Assembly: GCA_902798975.1 (NCBI GenBank)
Contig: CADBYT010000001.1
Span: 62,001 to 126,000, forward strand
Reading direction: 5' to 3'
DNA length: 64,000 bases
From: an uncultured Bacteroidia bacterium
GTDB taxonomy: Bacteria > Bacteroidota > Bacteroidia > Bacteroidales > UBA932
Both the position numbers and the translations under genes were made by a program. Each line of letters begins with the position of its first letter. The first letter of the stretch is position 1. Under the pieces are notes generated by a model. That model saw nothing but the letters and a program-made list of their open reading frames with translations, ran no database searches and was not told the origin of the DNA. Positions 45,404-54,895 of this stretch are shown here, in pieces.

Positions 45404-47131
45404 ATGATACTTCTCGTGCTGAAACTCCTGGGGTCGCTGGCGATGTTCCTCTACGGAATGTCCCTGATGAGCGGCGGATTGCAGAAAATGGCCGGAAACC
45501 GCATGCGCGTTTTCATGGCCAAGATGACATCCAACAATTTCAAATGCATCCTGACCGGCATCGTGGTCACCGCCATGGTGCAAAGTTCGACCGCAACGAC
45601 CCTCATGATCGTGAGTTTCGTCAATGCGGGCCTGTTCGCCCTGGGCAGCGCCATCGCCGTCATCATGGGTGCCAACATCGGCACCACCGTCACGGCCTGG
45701 ATCTTTGCCCTGAGCTTCGGAGAAGGCAGCTGGAGTATCGCCACCATCGCCATTCCGCTGATGTTCTTCGCCTTCGTGGCCAGAAGCATCAAGAAATACA
45801 CCAACCTTGGCGAGTTCCTGATGGGTTTCGCCTTCCTCTTCCTGGGTCTTTCCATCCTCAAGGAGACCTCCACGGTCCTGCTGGACAACGAAGGCGTGCG
45901 CGTCTTCCTGGCCACCCTGTCGGGCCACGGCATCTGGAGTATCTTCCTGTTCATGCTGGCCGGCGCCGTCATCACCCTGATGCTCCAGAGCTCCGCCACC
46001 GCCACCGCCATCACGATGCTGCTCGTGGCGCAGGGCTATATCCCCTTCACGATGGCCACGGCCATGGTGCTCGGCAGCAACCTCGGTACCACGGTCACCT
46101 CCAACATCGCCGCTTCCGTGGCCAACGTAAGCGCCAAGCGTACCGCACGCGCCCACTTCCTCTTCAACCTGTTCGGCGTCATCCTCGCGCTGGTGTTCTT
46201 CAACCCGTTCATCAACCTGGTCGGCCTCTCCGTGGAGGCGCTGGGCTTCCCGAATCCCATCAAGATTGACTTCGCGAGTGCGGACGAGTCCACCCGGGAG
46301 CACCTGGTCGCTTCGCTCCCCTATAGCGTGGCGGTACTCCACACGGTCTTCAACGTCATCACGACCCTCATCCTGGTCTCGTTCATCCCCCAGCTCGTGA
46401 AAATGGTGACGTGGATGGTTCCGTCCAAGAGCGAGGAGAAAGAGACCTACCGGCTCAAATACATCGGCGCCGGTAAGATCGCCACCGGCGACCTCGCCCT
46501 CAGCACGGCCAAGCTGGAAGTCGTCGAATTCGGCCGCCTGTGCCACCGGGACCTGAACTACATCCGCAAAGCCGTCAATGCCGACACCCTGGCGGAATTC
46601 GAGGAGGCGGACAAGAAGCTGGTGCACTACGAAGAGGTGACTGACAACATCGAACGGGAGATCGCGACCTACCTGCGCGATGTCAGCGGCAACGATCTCA
46701 GCACCAATGGCTTGGCACGCATCCGAGAGCTTTACCGCATCATCGGCGAGATGGAATCGCTGGGCGACAGCGGGGAGACCATAGGCAAAATCATCGCCCG
46801 GCTGTGGGGGCATGACTGTCATTTCACTGAGGACATGCTCCACCGCCTGAACAAGATGCTGGACCTGCTGGACGAGGCTTATGTGGCCATGGACACCAAC
46901 CTGTCCACCCCGGTGGTCGAACTCTATGACATCAGCAACGCGGAAACCGCCGAGAAGGCAGTCAACGAATATCGCGACCGTCTCCGCGACGAGCACCTGT
47001 CCAACATCGAGAAATCCACCTACCCCTACGAGACCGGTTCCTTCTACATGGACCTGGTGAACTGCCTCGAGAAGATGGGAGACTTCATCATCAACATTTC
47101 CCAGAGCGTCATCGGCGCGAAAACCGTCTAG
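45404..47131 (+). CDS. Na/Pi cotransporter family protein with PhoU-like tail
   Basis: 575 aa starting at ATG 45404. The membrane half (about 1-350) contains the paired NptA/YjbB repeats with QSSTATTLMIVSFVNAG and QSSATATAITMLLVAQG, each with GANIGTTVT or GSNLGTTVT. The C-terminal half (about 385-575) is a soluble helical PhoU-like region (LHRLNKMLDLLDEAY, DLVNCLEKMGDFIINISQ). A likely sodium-coupled phosphate transporter, possibly exporting. Many plausible upstream frames continue into the flavodiiron gene but are not used. Confidence 0.92.
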   Translation: MILLVLKLLGSLAMFLYGMSLMSGGLQKMAGNRMRVFMAKMTSNNFKCILTGIVVTAMVQSSTATTLMIVSFVNAGLFALGSAIAVIMGANIGTTVTAWIFALSFGEGSWSIATIAIPLMFFAFVARSIKKYTNLGEFLMGFAFLFLGLSILKETSTVLLDNEGVRVFLATLSGHGIWSIFLFMLAGAVITLMLQSSATATAITMLLVAQGYIPFTMATAMVLGSNLGTTVTSNIAASVANVSAKRTARAHFLFNLFGVILALVFFNPFINLVGLSVEALGFPNPIKIDFASADESTREHLVASLPYSVAVLHTVFNVITTLILVSFIPQLVKMVTWMVPSKSEEKETYRLKYIGAGKIATGDLALSTAKLEVVEFGRLCHRDLNYIRKAVNADTLAEFEEADKKLVHYEEVTDNIEREIATYLRDVSGNDLSTNGLARIRELYRIIGEMESLGDSGETIGKIIARLWGHDCHFTEDMLHRLNKMLDLLDEAYVAMDTNLSTPVVELYDISNAETAEKAVNEYRDRLRDEHLSNIEKSTYPYETGSFYMDLVNCLEKMGDFIINISQSVIGAKTV

Positions 47132-47208
47132 GATTCCACATTCTTTTCTACTTTCCCGCAGGAGATGTCCCCAGAATCCACAGATTACCCGCAAATATGG
47201 CCTTTTTT

Positions 47209-47243
47209 GCGGGAGAAGGTCCATTGTTGGGACCACCTCCCGC
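47209..47243. repeat. Two-step hairpin between convergent genes
   Basis: GCGGGAG (47209-47215) pairs with CTCCCGC (47237-47243), and GGTCC (47218-47222) with GGACC (47230-47234). It may act as a bidirectional terminator, though neither side has a strong T tract. Confidence 0.55.
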
Positions 47244-47252
47244 AGTACATGT

Positions 47253-48056
47253 TCAAACGGATTCCAGCAGGCGCGCCGCTTCAGTGTACGTGAGTCCGCA
47301 GACACGTGCAATCTGATTGGCATCAGCACTAAAGCGAAAGCGGATCTGCCGGACGAATTCTACTTGCTCATCGGGCATTAGCTGGCTGAACGATTCCTTC
47401 TCAAAGAGGCTGCGGCACAAATCAGGCATCGACTGCAAGATGCTTTGGTCCCGGAAGGCAGGAAATCGGTCATCGGCAGTTTCAATCCGTTTTCTGGCCT
47501 TGGACGATCTGTTCAAGAAAAAATTAAAGCGTTTTGGCGTTCGGAAAAGCCTTTCTACTGATCTGACATCAACATATTCGTTGGGATAAATGTAACCGTC
47601 AACGGAAAACAACCAGTCTTTTGGGAGTTTATCACACTCGCTATGCATCAAGCGTTCCAGAGCCCGGGAAGAGAAATCCTTCAGGCACTTTCCATTGCTT
47701 CTGGAAGGACTGAAAAAAGTATTTCCCGTCCCCCACGGATATTGGCTTGGATGCATACAGATATTGGCTGCGACACAGTTCATCTGTACGTAAGCAATCG
47801 CCCTTTCGATCGCTTCGTCATCTCCCGGAATCAATTGTATATCCACTTCATTGCGACGAAGCAGTTCTTTAATACCATATTTCCTGCGATAATAAATGGA
47901 ATATCTTCGCTTGAATTGTGTGATAAAACCAATCACATAATTCATGGCAACTTTGAAGTCTTCTTCCTGCCGGAACCACAACCCATCCTCAAGGTGTTCC
48001 GTCGTGAGCAGATAGATTCTTTTTGCTGTAATTCTTTTATATTGTTCCATATTCAT
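47253..48056 (-). pseudogene. REP-associated-transposase-like (RAYT) protein lacking the HUH core
   Basis: About 265-267 aa starting at ATG 48056 or 48050 (MEQYKRITAKRIYLLT). The N-terminal beta strand and the GLWFRQEEDFKVAMNYVIGF helix are followed at once by ITQFKRRYSIYYRRKYGIKELLRRN, which resembles the tyrosine-bearing helix of Y1-type transposases. Then comes AIAYVQMNCVAANICMHPSQYPWG, equivalent to the YIHxNPVxAG...YPWSS block of RAYTs. The HxH (HUH) metal-binding segment that should lie between them is missing. The long C-terminal part looks intact. Probably a catalytically dead relic or a domesticated relative; the frame is still open. Confidence 0.6.
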
Positions 48057-48058
48057 TG

Positions 48059-48066
48059 TATTTTTG
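48059..48066 (+). promoter_or_regulatory. -7 box TATTTTTG before the glycosylase-like gene
   Basis: An exact TAnnTTTG, 12 nt before ATG 48079, inside the 22-28 nt gap separating two divergent starts. Any -33 element must lie inside the RAYT-like gene. Confidence 0.5.
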
Positions 48067-48078
48067 TTTGAAAGAATC

Positions 48079-48642
48079 ATGGCTATGCTCCTGGAGAAGC
48101 ATCCTTTTGAACCGTTCCTGCCGGAGAATGCGCACATCCTCTTTCTGGGCAGTTTTCCGCCCCAGCCGCACCGCTGGTGCATGCCGTTCTATTATCCGAA
48201 CTGGATCAACGATTTCTGGCGAATCATGGGATTGATTCATTTCAACGACAAGGATCATTTCTGCATTCCGGGAGAAAAACGATTTGACGAAACCGCCATC
48301 CGCTCCTTCTGCAGCGCCGCCGGACTGGCCTTCTATGATACCGCCTGCGAGGTGCGGAGGCTGAAAGACAACGCCTCCGACGCATTCCTGGAGATTGTCA
48401 CCCCCACCGACATCCCTTCACTTCTGCAACGGATTCCCGTCTGCCAGACACTGGTCACAACCGGACAGAAGGCCACCGAGGTCATCGTCCAATCCTTCCA
48501 TTGTGCCATTCCGCCTGTCGGAGGGGACATCAATCTGGCGGTCAACGGTCGGATCATCCGCTTCTACCGCATGCCCTCCACCTCCCGCGCCTATCCGCTT
48601 CCGCTGCAGCAAAAAGCGGAAGTGTACCGGAAACTCTTTTGA
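48079..48642 (+). CDS. Uracil-DNA-glycosylase-superfamily protein
   Basis: 187 aa starting at ATG 48079. The pattern is that of small family-UDG proteins in Bacteroidota: ILFLGSFPPQPHRWCMPFYYPN (motif 1, GSFPP in place of GEaPG) and, at the C-terminal side, RMPSTSRAYPLPLQQK (motif 2 region). TLVTTGQKATEVI lies in the middle. Likely removes a damaged or mismatched base from DNA; the specificity is not determinable. The start is only 22-28 nt from the divergent RAYT-like gene. Confidence 0.72.
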   Translation: MAMLLEKHPFEPFLPENAHILFLGSFPPQPHRWCMPFYYPNWINDFWRIMGLIHFNDKDHFCIPGEKRFDETAIRSFCSAAGLAFYDTACEVRRLKDNASDAFLEIVTPTDIPSLLQRIPVCQTLVTTGQKATEVIVQSFHCAIPPVGGDINLAVNGRIIRFYRMPSTSRAYPLPLQQKAEVYRKLF

Positions 48643-48654
48643 ACAGGAGACGAT

Positions 48655-49911
48655 CTATAGCGTCAGGCTGTGATCGATGCAGGCGGGATACTCCTCCGGA
48701 TAGTGCGTGACCATCAGCAGGGTCTTGCCGGGGGCGCCGCAGAAGCGGTCCAGCCGGGCCTTGACCAGCAGACGCTGCGCCTCGTCGAGGCCGTGCAGCG
48801 GCTCGTCCAGCACGTAGAGCGGCGGATCCTTGACGAAGGCGCGTGCCAGCAGGCACAGGCGCTGCTCGCCGCTGGAAAGCTGAAGGAAGGGCCTCCCGGC
48901 CCATGACTCGATGCCGAATTCGGCCATCCACCGCCGCGCGCAGGCATATTGCTCTGGCGAGGGATGCCGGTAAAGCCCTTCGGTGTCGAAGAGCCCGCTG
49001 GTCACGATGTCCAGCGCAGGCGCGTCCACCTGGAAGGCCCGGTGGAGCTCCGGACTCACGAAGCCGATATTGCGCTTGATGTCCCAGATGGTCTCCCCGC
49101 TTCCCCGCGGCCGGCCGAAGAGCTCGATGTCGCATGCATAGGCCATGGGGTTGTCCGCGCAGATCAGGCTCAAAAGCGTCGTCTTGCCACTGCCGTTCGC
49201 GCCGGTCAGCGCCCAGTGCTCCCCCTGCCGCACCGTCCAGTCCAGCCGGTCCAGGATGACGCGCTCGCCATAACGGATCGTCACGCCACGCATGCGGATG
49301 ACGGCCGGAGGCAAGACGGCGTCCAGATATTCGCCCAGCGGCACCTTCCTCCCCGCCTGTCCGTCCGCGACGGGAATCACGTGGGTGATAAAAGGCGGAA
49401 TCTCTGCCGCGCGGGAAAGCACCAGCACCAGCGTCGTCGTGGCCGCCAGGGCGGCCAGCAAGCGCGTCAGGAGGGCGCGCGTACGCGGGTCGAGGCCGAT
49501 GTAGGGGTTGTCTATCACCAGGATCTCCGGACCGCCCAGCAGGGCGCGTGTAAGCTGGAACTTGCGCAGCTCGCCCGAAGAGAGCGTCACCAGCGGCTTG
49601 TCCAGCACCGGTTCCAGCCCAAAGAGGGCAATCAGTTCCTGCAGGCGCCGCGCAGCCGCCGGATCGGTGCTGGCAGCGGCTTCCTTGCGCAGCTGCTCCC
49701 CCGCCGAGGGCGGGTCTTCCTCCAGGGTGAAGAGATTCCAGCGCTGCTGCATGAAGAAACTGCGGTCGCCGTAGCTCCCGTAGGAATCGCGGAAAGTAAT
49801 ATACTTCGCACCGCTCCGGCCGGCGAAAGCGGCTGCCAGCCGGCTCTTCCCGGAACCGTTCGGGCCCACGAGGGCGACCTGCTCCCCTTTCCGGATATCC
49901 AGTGTCTCCAT
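48655..49911 (-). CDS. Double ABC-domain ATP-binding protein, ModF-like
   Basis: 418 aa with two ABC ATPase domains and no membrane segment: Walker A GPNGSGKS (about 16-23) with signature LSSGELRKFQLTRAL, and Walker A GANGSGKTT (about 243-251) with signature LSSGEQRLCLLARAF and LYVLDEPLHGLD. The Walker B aspartate region of the first half reads LVIDNPYIGLD. This is the ModF/PhrA layout associated with molybdate uptake or regulation, but no molybdate genes are nearby. The start is coupled to the tcdA stop (TGATG). Confidence 0.82.
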   Translation of the reverse strand: METLDIRKGEQVALVGPNGSGKSRLAAAFAGRSGAKYITFRDSYGSYGDRSFFMQQRWNLFTLEEDPPSAGEQLRKEAAASTDPAAARRLQELIALFGLEPVLDKPLVTLSSGELRKFQLTRALLGGPEILVIDNPYIGLDPRTRALLTRLLAALAATTTLVLVLSRAAEIPPFITHVIPVADGQAGRKVPLGEYLDAVLPPAVIRMRGVTIRYGERVILDRLDWTVRQGEHWALTGANGSGKTTLLSLICADNPMAYACDIELFGRPRGSGETIWDIKRNIGFVSPELHRAFQVDAPALDIVTSGLFDTEGLYRHPSPEQYACARRWMAEFGIESWAGRPFLQLSSGEQRLCLLARAFVKDPPLYVLDEPLHGLDEAQRLLVKARLDRFCGAPGKTLLMVTHYPEEYPACIDHSLTL

Positions 49912-50657
49912 CAGCCGGCGATTTTATGATAGACGTCGTCGATGACCAGACCGGCCAGCGTCATGCCGAAGATGGCGGTGATGTGCGCCAGCGAACCGTT
50001 GATCTGCGCCTTGTTGAACAGATCCGTCTCCGCCTGCCCCACGCCGCCACGGTTGGGCAGCACCTCCTCGTCATAGACGCAGCGGAACTTGTGGCCCGGC
50101 CAGGTGTGGTTCTGCTTGAACTTCTTGCGCAGGGCGGCGCCCAGCGGGCAGCCCCGGACATTCCAGAACTCGCCCACGCGCACCTGGGTGGGATCGACCT
50201 TCAGGGCGGCGCCCATGGCGCAGAAGAATACGGCAGGCGTGCGTGTGGCACGCAGGATCAGCTCGGCCTTGTCCTTGAGCGAATCGATGGCGTCGATGAT
50301 GTAGTCATATTCCTCCATCGCGAATTCCCCAGCCGTCTCGGCCGTGAAAACCTTCTGCAAAGCCGTGATGTCGGCATCCGGCGCGATCTCCAGCATGCGG
50401 TCGCGCAGCGCCGCTACCTTCACCTGCCCCACCGTGCGCGGCAGGGCCATCAGCTGGCGCCCGACGTTGCTCTCGCTGATCACGTCGGCGTCCACGAGCG
50501 TCAGGTGCCGCACGCCCGAGCGGACCAGCCCCTCGGCGCACCAGCTACCCACGCCGCCTACGCCGAAGAGCAGCACGCGCACCTGCCCCAGACGGGCAAG
50601 CACGTCCTCGCCCACCAGCAGCGACACACGGTCCAGGTATGCAGGTTTCTGATCCAT
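49911..50657 (-). CDS. tcdA: tRNA threonylcarbamoyladenosine dehydratase (ThiF/E1-like)
   Basis: 248 aa starting at ATG 50657 (MDQKPAYLDRVSLLVGED). It has an E1-like Rossmann fold with VLLFGVGGVGSWCAEGLVRSG, TLVDADVISESNVGRQL, the catalytic-region FFCAMGAALKVDP and RGCPLGAALRKKF. TcdA cyclises t6A37 in tRNA to ct6A. A longer upstream frame exists but enters the fimbrial operon and lacks family similarity. A -7 box lies 9 nt from the ATG. Confidence 0.92.
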   Translation of the reverse strand: MDQKPAYLDRVSLLVGEDVLARLGQVRVLLFGVGGVGSWCAEGLVRSGVRHLTLVDADVISESNVGRQLMALPRTVGQVKVAALRDRMLEIAPDADITALQKVFTAETAGEFAMEEYDYIIDAIDSLKDKAELILRATRTPAVFFCAMGAALKVDPTQVRVGEFWNVRGCPLGAALRKKFKQNHTWPGHKFRCVYDEEVLPNRGGVGQAETDLFNKAQINGSLAHITAIFGMTLAGLVIDDVYHKIAG

Positions 50658-50666
50658 ACCGATGGA

Positions 50667-50674
50667 CAAAGATA
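50667..50674 (-). promoter_or_regulatory. -7 box TATCTTTG of tcdA
   Basis: An exact TAnnTTTG on the minus strand in the 44-nt gap after the fimbrial operon. The ATG is 9 nt away, so the leader is very short. The -33 position has no clear TTG. Confidence 0.6.
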
Positions 50675-50701
50675 GGTTTTTTTGCCCAATCGGCGAATAC
50701 C

Positions 50702-53700
50702 TCAGAACGATCCGCTGCCGGGAACGAATACGCCCCGCTTGGTCAGGATCATAGCACTCAAGCTCGTTTCCTTCGCATACTCCAGGCCCGGGAACGAGAT
50801 ATCCACCGTCCCACCATAGAGTTGCAGCGAGGAACTGAGGTACGCCTGCAGGGCGGCATCGCTCCACGCCGTGGCTTCACCGTAATTCGGCACGTAGCGG
50901 ACATCCAGGTTGGATGCCGGGATCGAAACGTTCGTATCGTTCACGTAATACTGCTGGATGCCCGACCTTTTCTGGTACATGCAGGAACCGTACGAGTCCG
51001 GCTTCGCCATGCCTGTTATCTCGCTCATTCCCAGCACCTTCCGCATCCAGGCACGCTGACTTGCGGTCACACGGGGCCCCATCTGCTCCAGGTATTTCGC
51101 CCCTTTGTTCGGGACAAAGTAAAGCGTGGCATACCGTTTCGCCGATGCGCCGATAAATGAGCAATACCCTACCAGATGCTTGAGCACGAAGGACAGCGAC
51201 GCCGAGAATTCCCGGCCATCCCACTTGTTCCGGTAGTTTCCGGTAATCACCTGCTCGCCGTACGGCACCACCAGTCCACCGGGAACGGGTTCGGAGCCAA
51301 CCGACATTGTCTGGTGATCCTCGTAGTACATCCAGTGGATCTCGCCGCCCGAGCCCGTGTCATACTTGCTCACTTCATACTCGATTACCGGCTGCACCAC
51401 CGTGGAAGACTGGGCACAGGCATAGTTGCTGGCCATTCCGCTCCGGTCCCAGTTGATGGATTCCATATCCCCGTTCGTGAACAGGTAATTCATCTTGACC
51501 CCGAAGCGGCGGAACATATCATTGCTGTCGTCCGGCTGGAAGAGGTAATCCACCGTGACGGAATTCACGCCGCCGTCCTGGCTGACGCTGTTGTTTCCGG
51601 TTTTGTAATACGCAAAGCTGACGATGGAAAGCCTGGAGACATACAGGTTGAACTGCCCCGAACCGGGATAGAGATCCGTCAGCGACGGGTTTTCCAAACT
51701 GAAACATCCGGATGAGGTCGTCCGTGCCGTGCTGGCCGCATAGTTCAGGTCTTCCATCTTCCTTTCGCCGGACTGCGTCTTGCTGACATACGCCCGGCCG
51801 GCAAAATCCATCGTAAAACAATCCCCGAAACCAGTCGCAAGTTCCCCGGAAAGCGGTTTGAAGGAGAGTTTCAGCAGGGATGCCAGCAGGGTGGGATCAA
51901 AGTCCGTCTCCGTCAGGCGGGTCGTGCCCGAATAATCGAAATAGCCGTAGTCGGTGGCCACCTCACTGCCGTCGATCGGCAGGTACAAGTTCATGGAGTT
52001 TGGCGCCGTCAGCCTCGGTTCGCTGATCCGTAGCGGCACCTCCACGGAATCGTTCAGCCAATCTTCCGAAAAGAAGATGATTTTCCCGTCTTTCGAGGCC
52101 CAGCCGCTACGGTTCTGACCGGCATTGTAGCCGGACTGGAATCGGTTCGGGTAGAAGGCGTAGATATCCAGCGGCCCGGTATAGGTCTGCGTGTCATACG
52201 CGTGATTGCCCACATCCAGGACGACCTGCCCGGAAGCATCTACGGCGCAGGAAGGGAAACTCCCACTCAAGCCGGGCTTCCACTGCACGTTCGCGTTCTT
52301 CTGAGCCGAAGGAGCCGGTCCGCATTTCTCCTGAACGGCGGCGTATTTGACCGCCGTTCCGGCAAATCCCGACACGCTTACCGTGCGCTTCTGCCCCAGG
52401 TAGAACCCGTCCGTCAGGGATTTCCCGTCCGCCACCGTCGCGCCCAGATTGTCGTACAGGCCGATTTTGAAGCGTGTCGTGATGCTGCCGCCAGGCAGCA
52501 GGGTCAGGGCGAACTCCCGGGGCGCGTCCCCCATGCGGGCATTGAACAGCCCTTCGTCCGTCACCGCCAGCTGCAGGCGACCGGCGGTCTTGTCCCAGGA
52601 CGCCGAGATGCCGTGCGCGGCCAGCCAGTCGGCATCCGCCGTCCCGGCTCGCATCAAATCGCCGTACCAGGCGCAGTCCGACAGGTCCGCCGGAATATAG
52701 TCCGGCGTCGCGCTGACCTCCTTGCCAAGCAGCAGGTTGGTCGAGCCCATGTTCCCCTGCGGGTTCATGTAGACGTAGATGGCGCCGGGGCGGTTTTTGC
52801 GCACCGCCACCAGCCGGTTGCCGTTCACGGATCCGATGTCCGTCGTGAACGACGCGTCCGCGGTCAGGCGAAACATGCGCCCGTCCGACCAATTGTCCCG
52901 TTCCACCTTCCAGTCCGGGTCGAAGATGCTTCCCACACGGAAAGTCAGGGAGACAGCGTATTCCCGGCCCCGTTCCAGGTCGAAATTCGAGCAATTGTCG
53001 TTCCCCACGTAGAAGCGGTAGGTCACGTCTCCCCCATAGCCGCCGGCTGCCGGATTCAGGCGTCCTGCAAACTCGACATAGGTCAAATACGGCACCACCG
53101 CAGAGAGGTTTTCGGCCAGCAGGCGGTCGCGGGTCTTCTGCCGGCTGTCCGTATTGCCGGGCAGCAGGGTTCCCTGCATATTCTCGGGCACGTAGAAACT
53201 GAAACTCGTGACGGAAGCGTTCGTGGAGCTCATGTCCGGATCATAGTCGCTCTGCGCCAGCACGTCGGCGGCCTCCAGCGCCTTCTGGGGCGTATCGGAA
53301 AAGGGCTGCAGACGTGCGTTCGCCTGGCGGAGGTAGAGCCGGGAATTGACGAAGAATTCCGGGTTGGCGCCGTTGCCGTCGAAGGCAGAATGGTCGATGC
53401 GGACCGACACCTTGCTGAAAAGGCGGCGGCAGCGGTCGGAATCCGGGACGCCCAGTCCGGCGCTGATGCGGCTGACCGTGTTCACATTCTTCCGGATCAA
53501 GGCATACGGAATCCCGCAGGCAGCCACGTCCGCGAAGCTCTCCCGACGGAATTCCCCGTTCAGGTCACCCCCGTCCAGGCGGTAGACCATCGCCTCCAGG
53601 TTGTTTTCCGTCACCGGGAATGATGCCCCCAGCGCCGTCATCAGGTTCACCGCCACCCCGTCCGACTTGCGGACGGCGTTCAGGTTGCCGAGAATATAGA

Positions 53701-54055
53701 AATCGCACACCGCAAGCGGTACGCGCAGGGAAAGCGGCACACTGCCCTGATTGGCCAGTTCATCCTGGCTGAAGAACTGGTAGGATTCCAACTGGCCGGT
53801 GGCGCTGCGGAACACCAGCACCAGCGCACCGGAGCCCCGCTCTTCCACATCCTTGAGCAGGGAGGCCCTGGTGCCGGGAACGGACTCCCCCATCGCGGCG
53901 GCAATGGTCAGGGACATGTCTGCCCAGGCCGTTTCCCCGCCTTCGGGGATGGAACCCGCGCCGAAAGTGGTCCGGAGGACATCCGGCTCACAGGCGAGCT
54001 GCAGCGCCAGGCTGACCAGGGCCATGACGATTCTGTAAAGTATTTTCTTCTTCAT
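50702..54055 (-). CDS. Very large fimbrial-operon lipoprotein, DUF4906-like, probable tip adhesin
   Basis: 1117 aa with a lipoprotein-type signal (MALVSLALQLACEPD). The first about 380 residues follow the fimbrillin-like or DUF4906 pattern: VPLAVCDFYILGNLNA, then YLTYVEFAGRLNPAAGGYGG, VTYRFYVGNDNCSNFDLERG and YAVSLTFRVGSIFDPDWKV. The remaining roughly 700 residues are beta-rich and unrecognised (SLTDGFYLGQKRTVSVSGFA and similar). Being the last and largest gene of a fimbrial operon suggests a tip or adhesin component, as for the large accessory subunits of Bacteroides fimbriae. Ligand unknown. Confidence 0.7.
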   Translation of the reverse strand: MKKKILYRIVMALVSLALQLACEPDVLRTTFGAGSIPEGGETAWADMSLTIAAAMGESVPGTRASLLKDVEERGSGALVLVFRSATGQLESYQFFSQDELANQGSVPLSLRVPLAVCDFYILGNLNAVRKSDGVAVNLMTALGASFPVTENNLEAMVYRLDGGDLNGEFRRESFADVAACGIPYALIRKNVNTVSRISAGLGVPDSDRCRRLFSKVSVRIDHSAFDGNGANPEFFVNSRLYLRQANARLQPFSDTPQKALEAADVLAQSDYDPDMSSTNASVTSFSFYVPENMQGTLLPGNTDSRQKTRDRLLAENLSAVVPYLTYVEFAGRLNPAAGGYGGDVTYRFYVGNDNCSNFDLERGREYAVSLTFRVGSIFDPDWKVERDNWSDGRMFRLTADASFTTDIGSVNGNRLVAVRKNRPGAIYVYMNPQGNMGSTNLLLGKEVSATPDYIPADLSDCAWYGDLMRAGTADADWLAAHGISASWDKTAGRLQLAVTDEGLFNARMGDAPREFALTLLPGGSITTRFKIGLYDNLGATVADGKSLTDGFYLGQKRTVSVSGFAGTAVKYAAVQEKCGPAPSAQKNANVQWKPGLSGSFPSCAVDASGQVVLDVGNHAYDTQTYTGPLDIYAFYPNRFQSGYNAGQNRSGWASKDGKIIFFSEDWLNDSVEVPLRISEPRLTAPNSMNLYLPIDGSEVATDYGYFDYSGTTRLTETDFDPTLLASLLKLSFKPLSGELATGFGDCFTMDFAGRAYVSKTQSGERKMEDLNYAASTARTTSSGCFSLENPSLTDLYPGSGQFNLYVSRLSIVSFAYYKTGNNSVSQDGGVNSVTVDYLFQPDDSNDMFRRFGVKMNYLFTNGDMESINWDRSGMASNYACAQSSTVVQPVIEYEVSKYDTGSGGEIHWMYYEDHQTMSVGSEPVPGGLVVPYGEQVITGNYRNKWDGREFSASLSFVLKHLVGYCSFIGASAKRYATLYFVPNKGAKYLEQMGPRVTASQRAWMRKVLGMSEITGMAKPDSYGSCMYQKRSGIQQYYVNDTNVSIPASNLDVRYVPNYGEATAWSDAALQAYLSSSLQLYGGTVDISFPGLEYAKETSLSAMILTKRGVFVPGSGSF

Positions 54056-54060
54056 GTTTC

Positions 54061-54885
54061 CTATATTTCTACGTTCTTGTAACTGTCATCCCCTTCCCAT
54101 TCCTGCACGCGGATGGAAATGTCCGCGGAGGTGAATCCCACGCTGACCGTCATGTCGCGCAGGTCCTCGGCCGTCCAGTCATAGCCCATCTCCTCGAATT
54201 TCCGGCCCAGGTCGATCACATAGTCCGTCCGTCCCGTCAGTTCGTCGTCCGAATCCGGAAGATAGACTTCCAGCAGCAGTTCGTTGGCCTTCTGGCGCGG
54301 GATGACGCCATACCAGAGCCCGACCGCATTTGGCCCCACGGAACAGGAATACTCCCCTTCCAGCGGCTCCAGCGTGTAGATGTTCAGGCCCGAACAGGCC
54401 GCCTTGATCCGGAAACGCCAGGCATAGTCGGCCGGCGCCGTCGGCGATTCGTCGAACAGGAACTGGACCAGGCAGTACTGCTTGTGCGGTTCCGCATCGA
54501 TGACATACGCGTCCGAATTGGCGGAGAAGGTCTCGCCATAAGCCCATAGCAGCCCGGCCTGCTGCCCCGGGAGCACCTGCATCGCGTCTTCAACGATGGT
54601 GTAGTTCTCCGCTCCGCTGAAAACCGCGGCGCGGGCGTACTCCCGCGGACAGGCTTGCGTGTATCCATTCCGCAGGAACGTAAGGAAGCTGATGTCTTCC
54701 CGGTCAATCAAATGGGCGGAGGAGAAGGAGACCTTCCCTTCGTTCATCCCCCGTATCACGAACTGGTCCGTCAGGACCGTCACATAAACCGGGCATTCGA
54801 GGCGGTCCTCCTTGACGCTGCAGGCCGGAGCAAGCGTGGCCATCCCCAGGATGGCACACGCTATCTTCTTTCTGATACCCGCCAT
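54061..54885 (-). CDS. FimB/Mfa2-family fimbrial anchor lipoprotein
   Basis: 274 aa starting at ATG 54885 (MAGIRKKIACAILGM), with lipobox APAC and the family hallmark CSVKEDRLECPVYVTV directly after the acylated Cys. Two beta-sandwich halves follow, with YTIVEDAMQVLPGQQAGLLWAYGET in the middle. FimB/Mfa2 proteins anchor the fimbria in the outer membrane and set its length. It lies 10 nt after fimbrillin 2 and 5 nt before the DUF4906-like gene. Confidence 0.82.
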   Translation of the reverse strand: MAGIRKKIACAILGMATLAPACSVKEDRLECPVYVTVLTDQFVIRGMNEGKVSFSSAHLIDREDISFLTFLRNGYTQACPREYARAAVFSGAENYTIVEDAMQVLPGQQAGLLWAYGETFSANSDAYVIDAEPHKQYCLVQFLFDESPTAPADYAWRFRIKAACSGLNIYTLEPLEGEYSCSVGPNAVGLWYGVIPRQKANELLLEVYLPDSDDELTGRTDYVIDLGRKFEEMGYDWTAEDLRDMTVSVGFTSADISIRVQEWEGDDSYKNVEI

Positions 54886-54895
54886 GGCACCCGCG

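Noticed and set aside
45335-47329. Upstream extension that would make the flavodiiron protein over 1000 aa
   Set aside because: The extension is antisense to the Na/Pi cotransporter gene; the flavodiiron family starts at the ATG at 45334, where similarity begins.
48655-49911. Firm assignment to molybdate transport (modF)
   Set aside because: Only the double-ABC layout supports it; there is no modABC or molybdopterin gene in the window, so no symbol is given.
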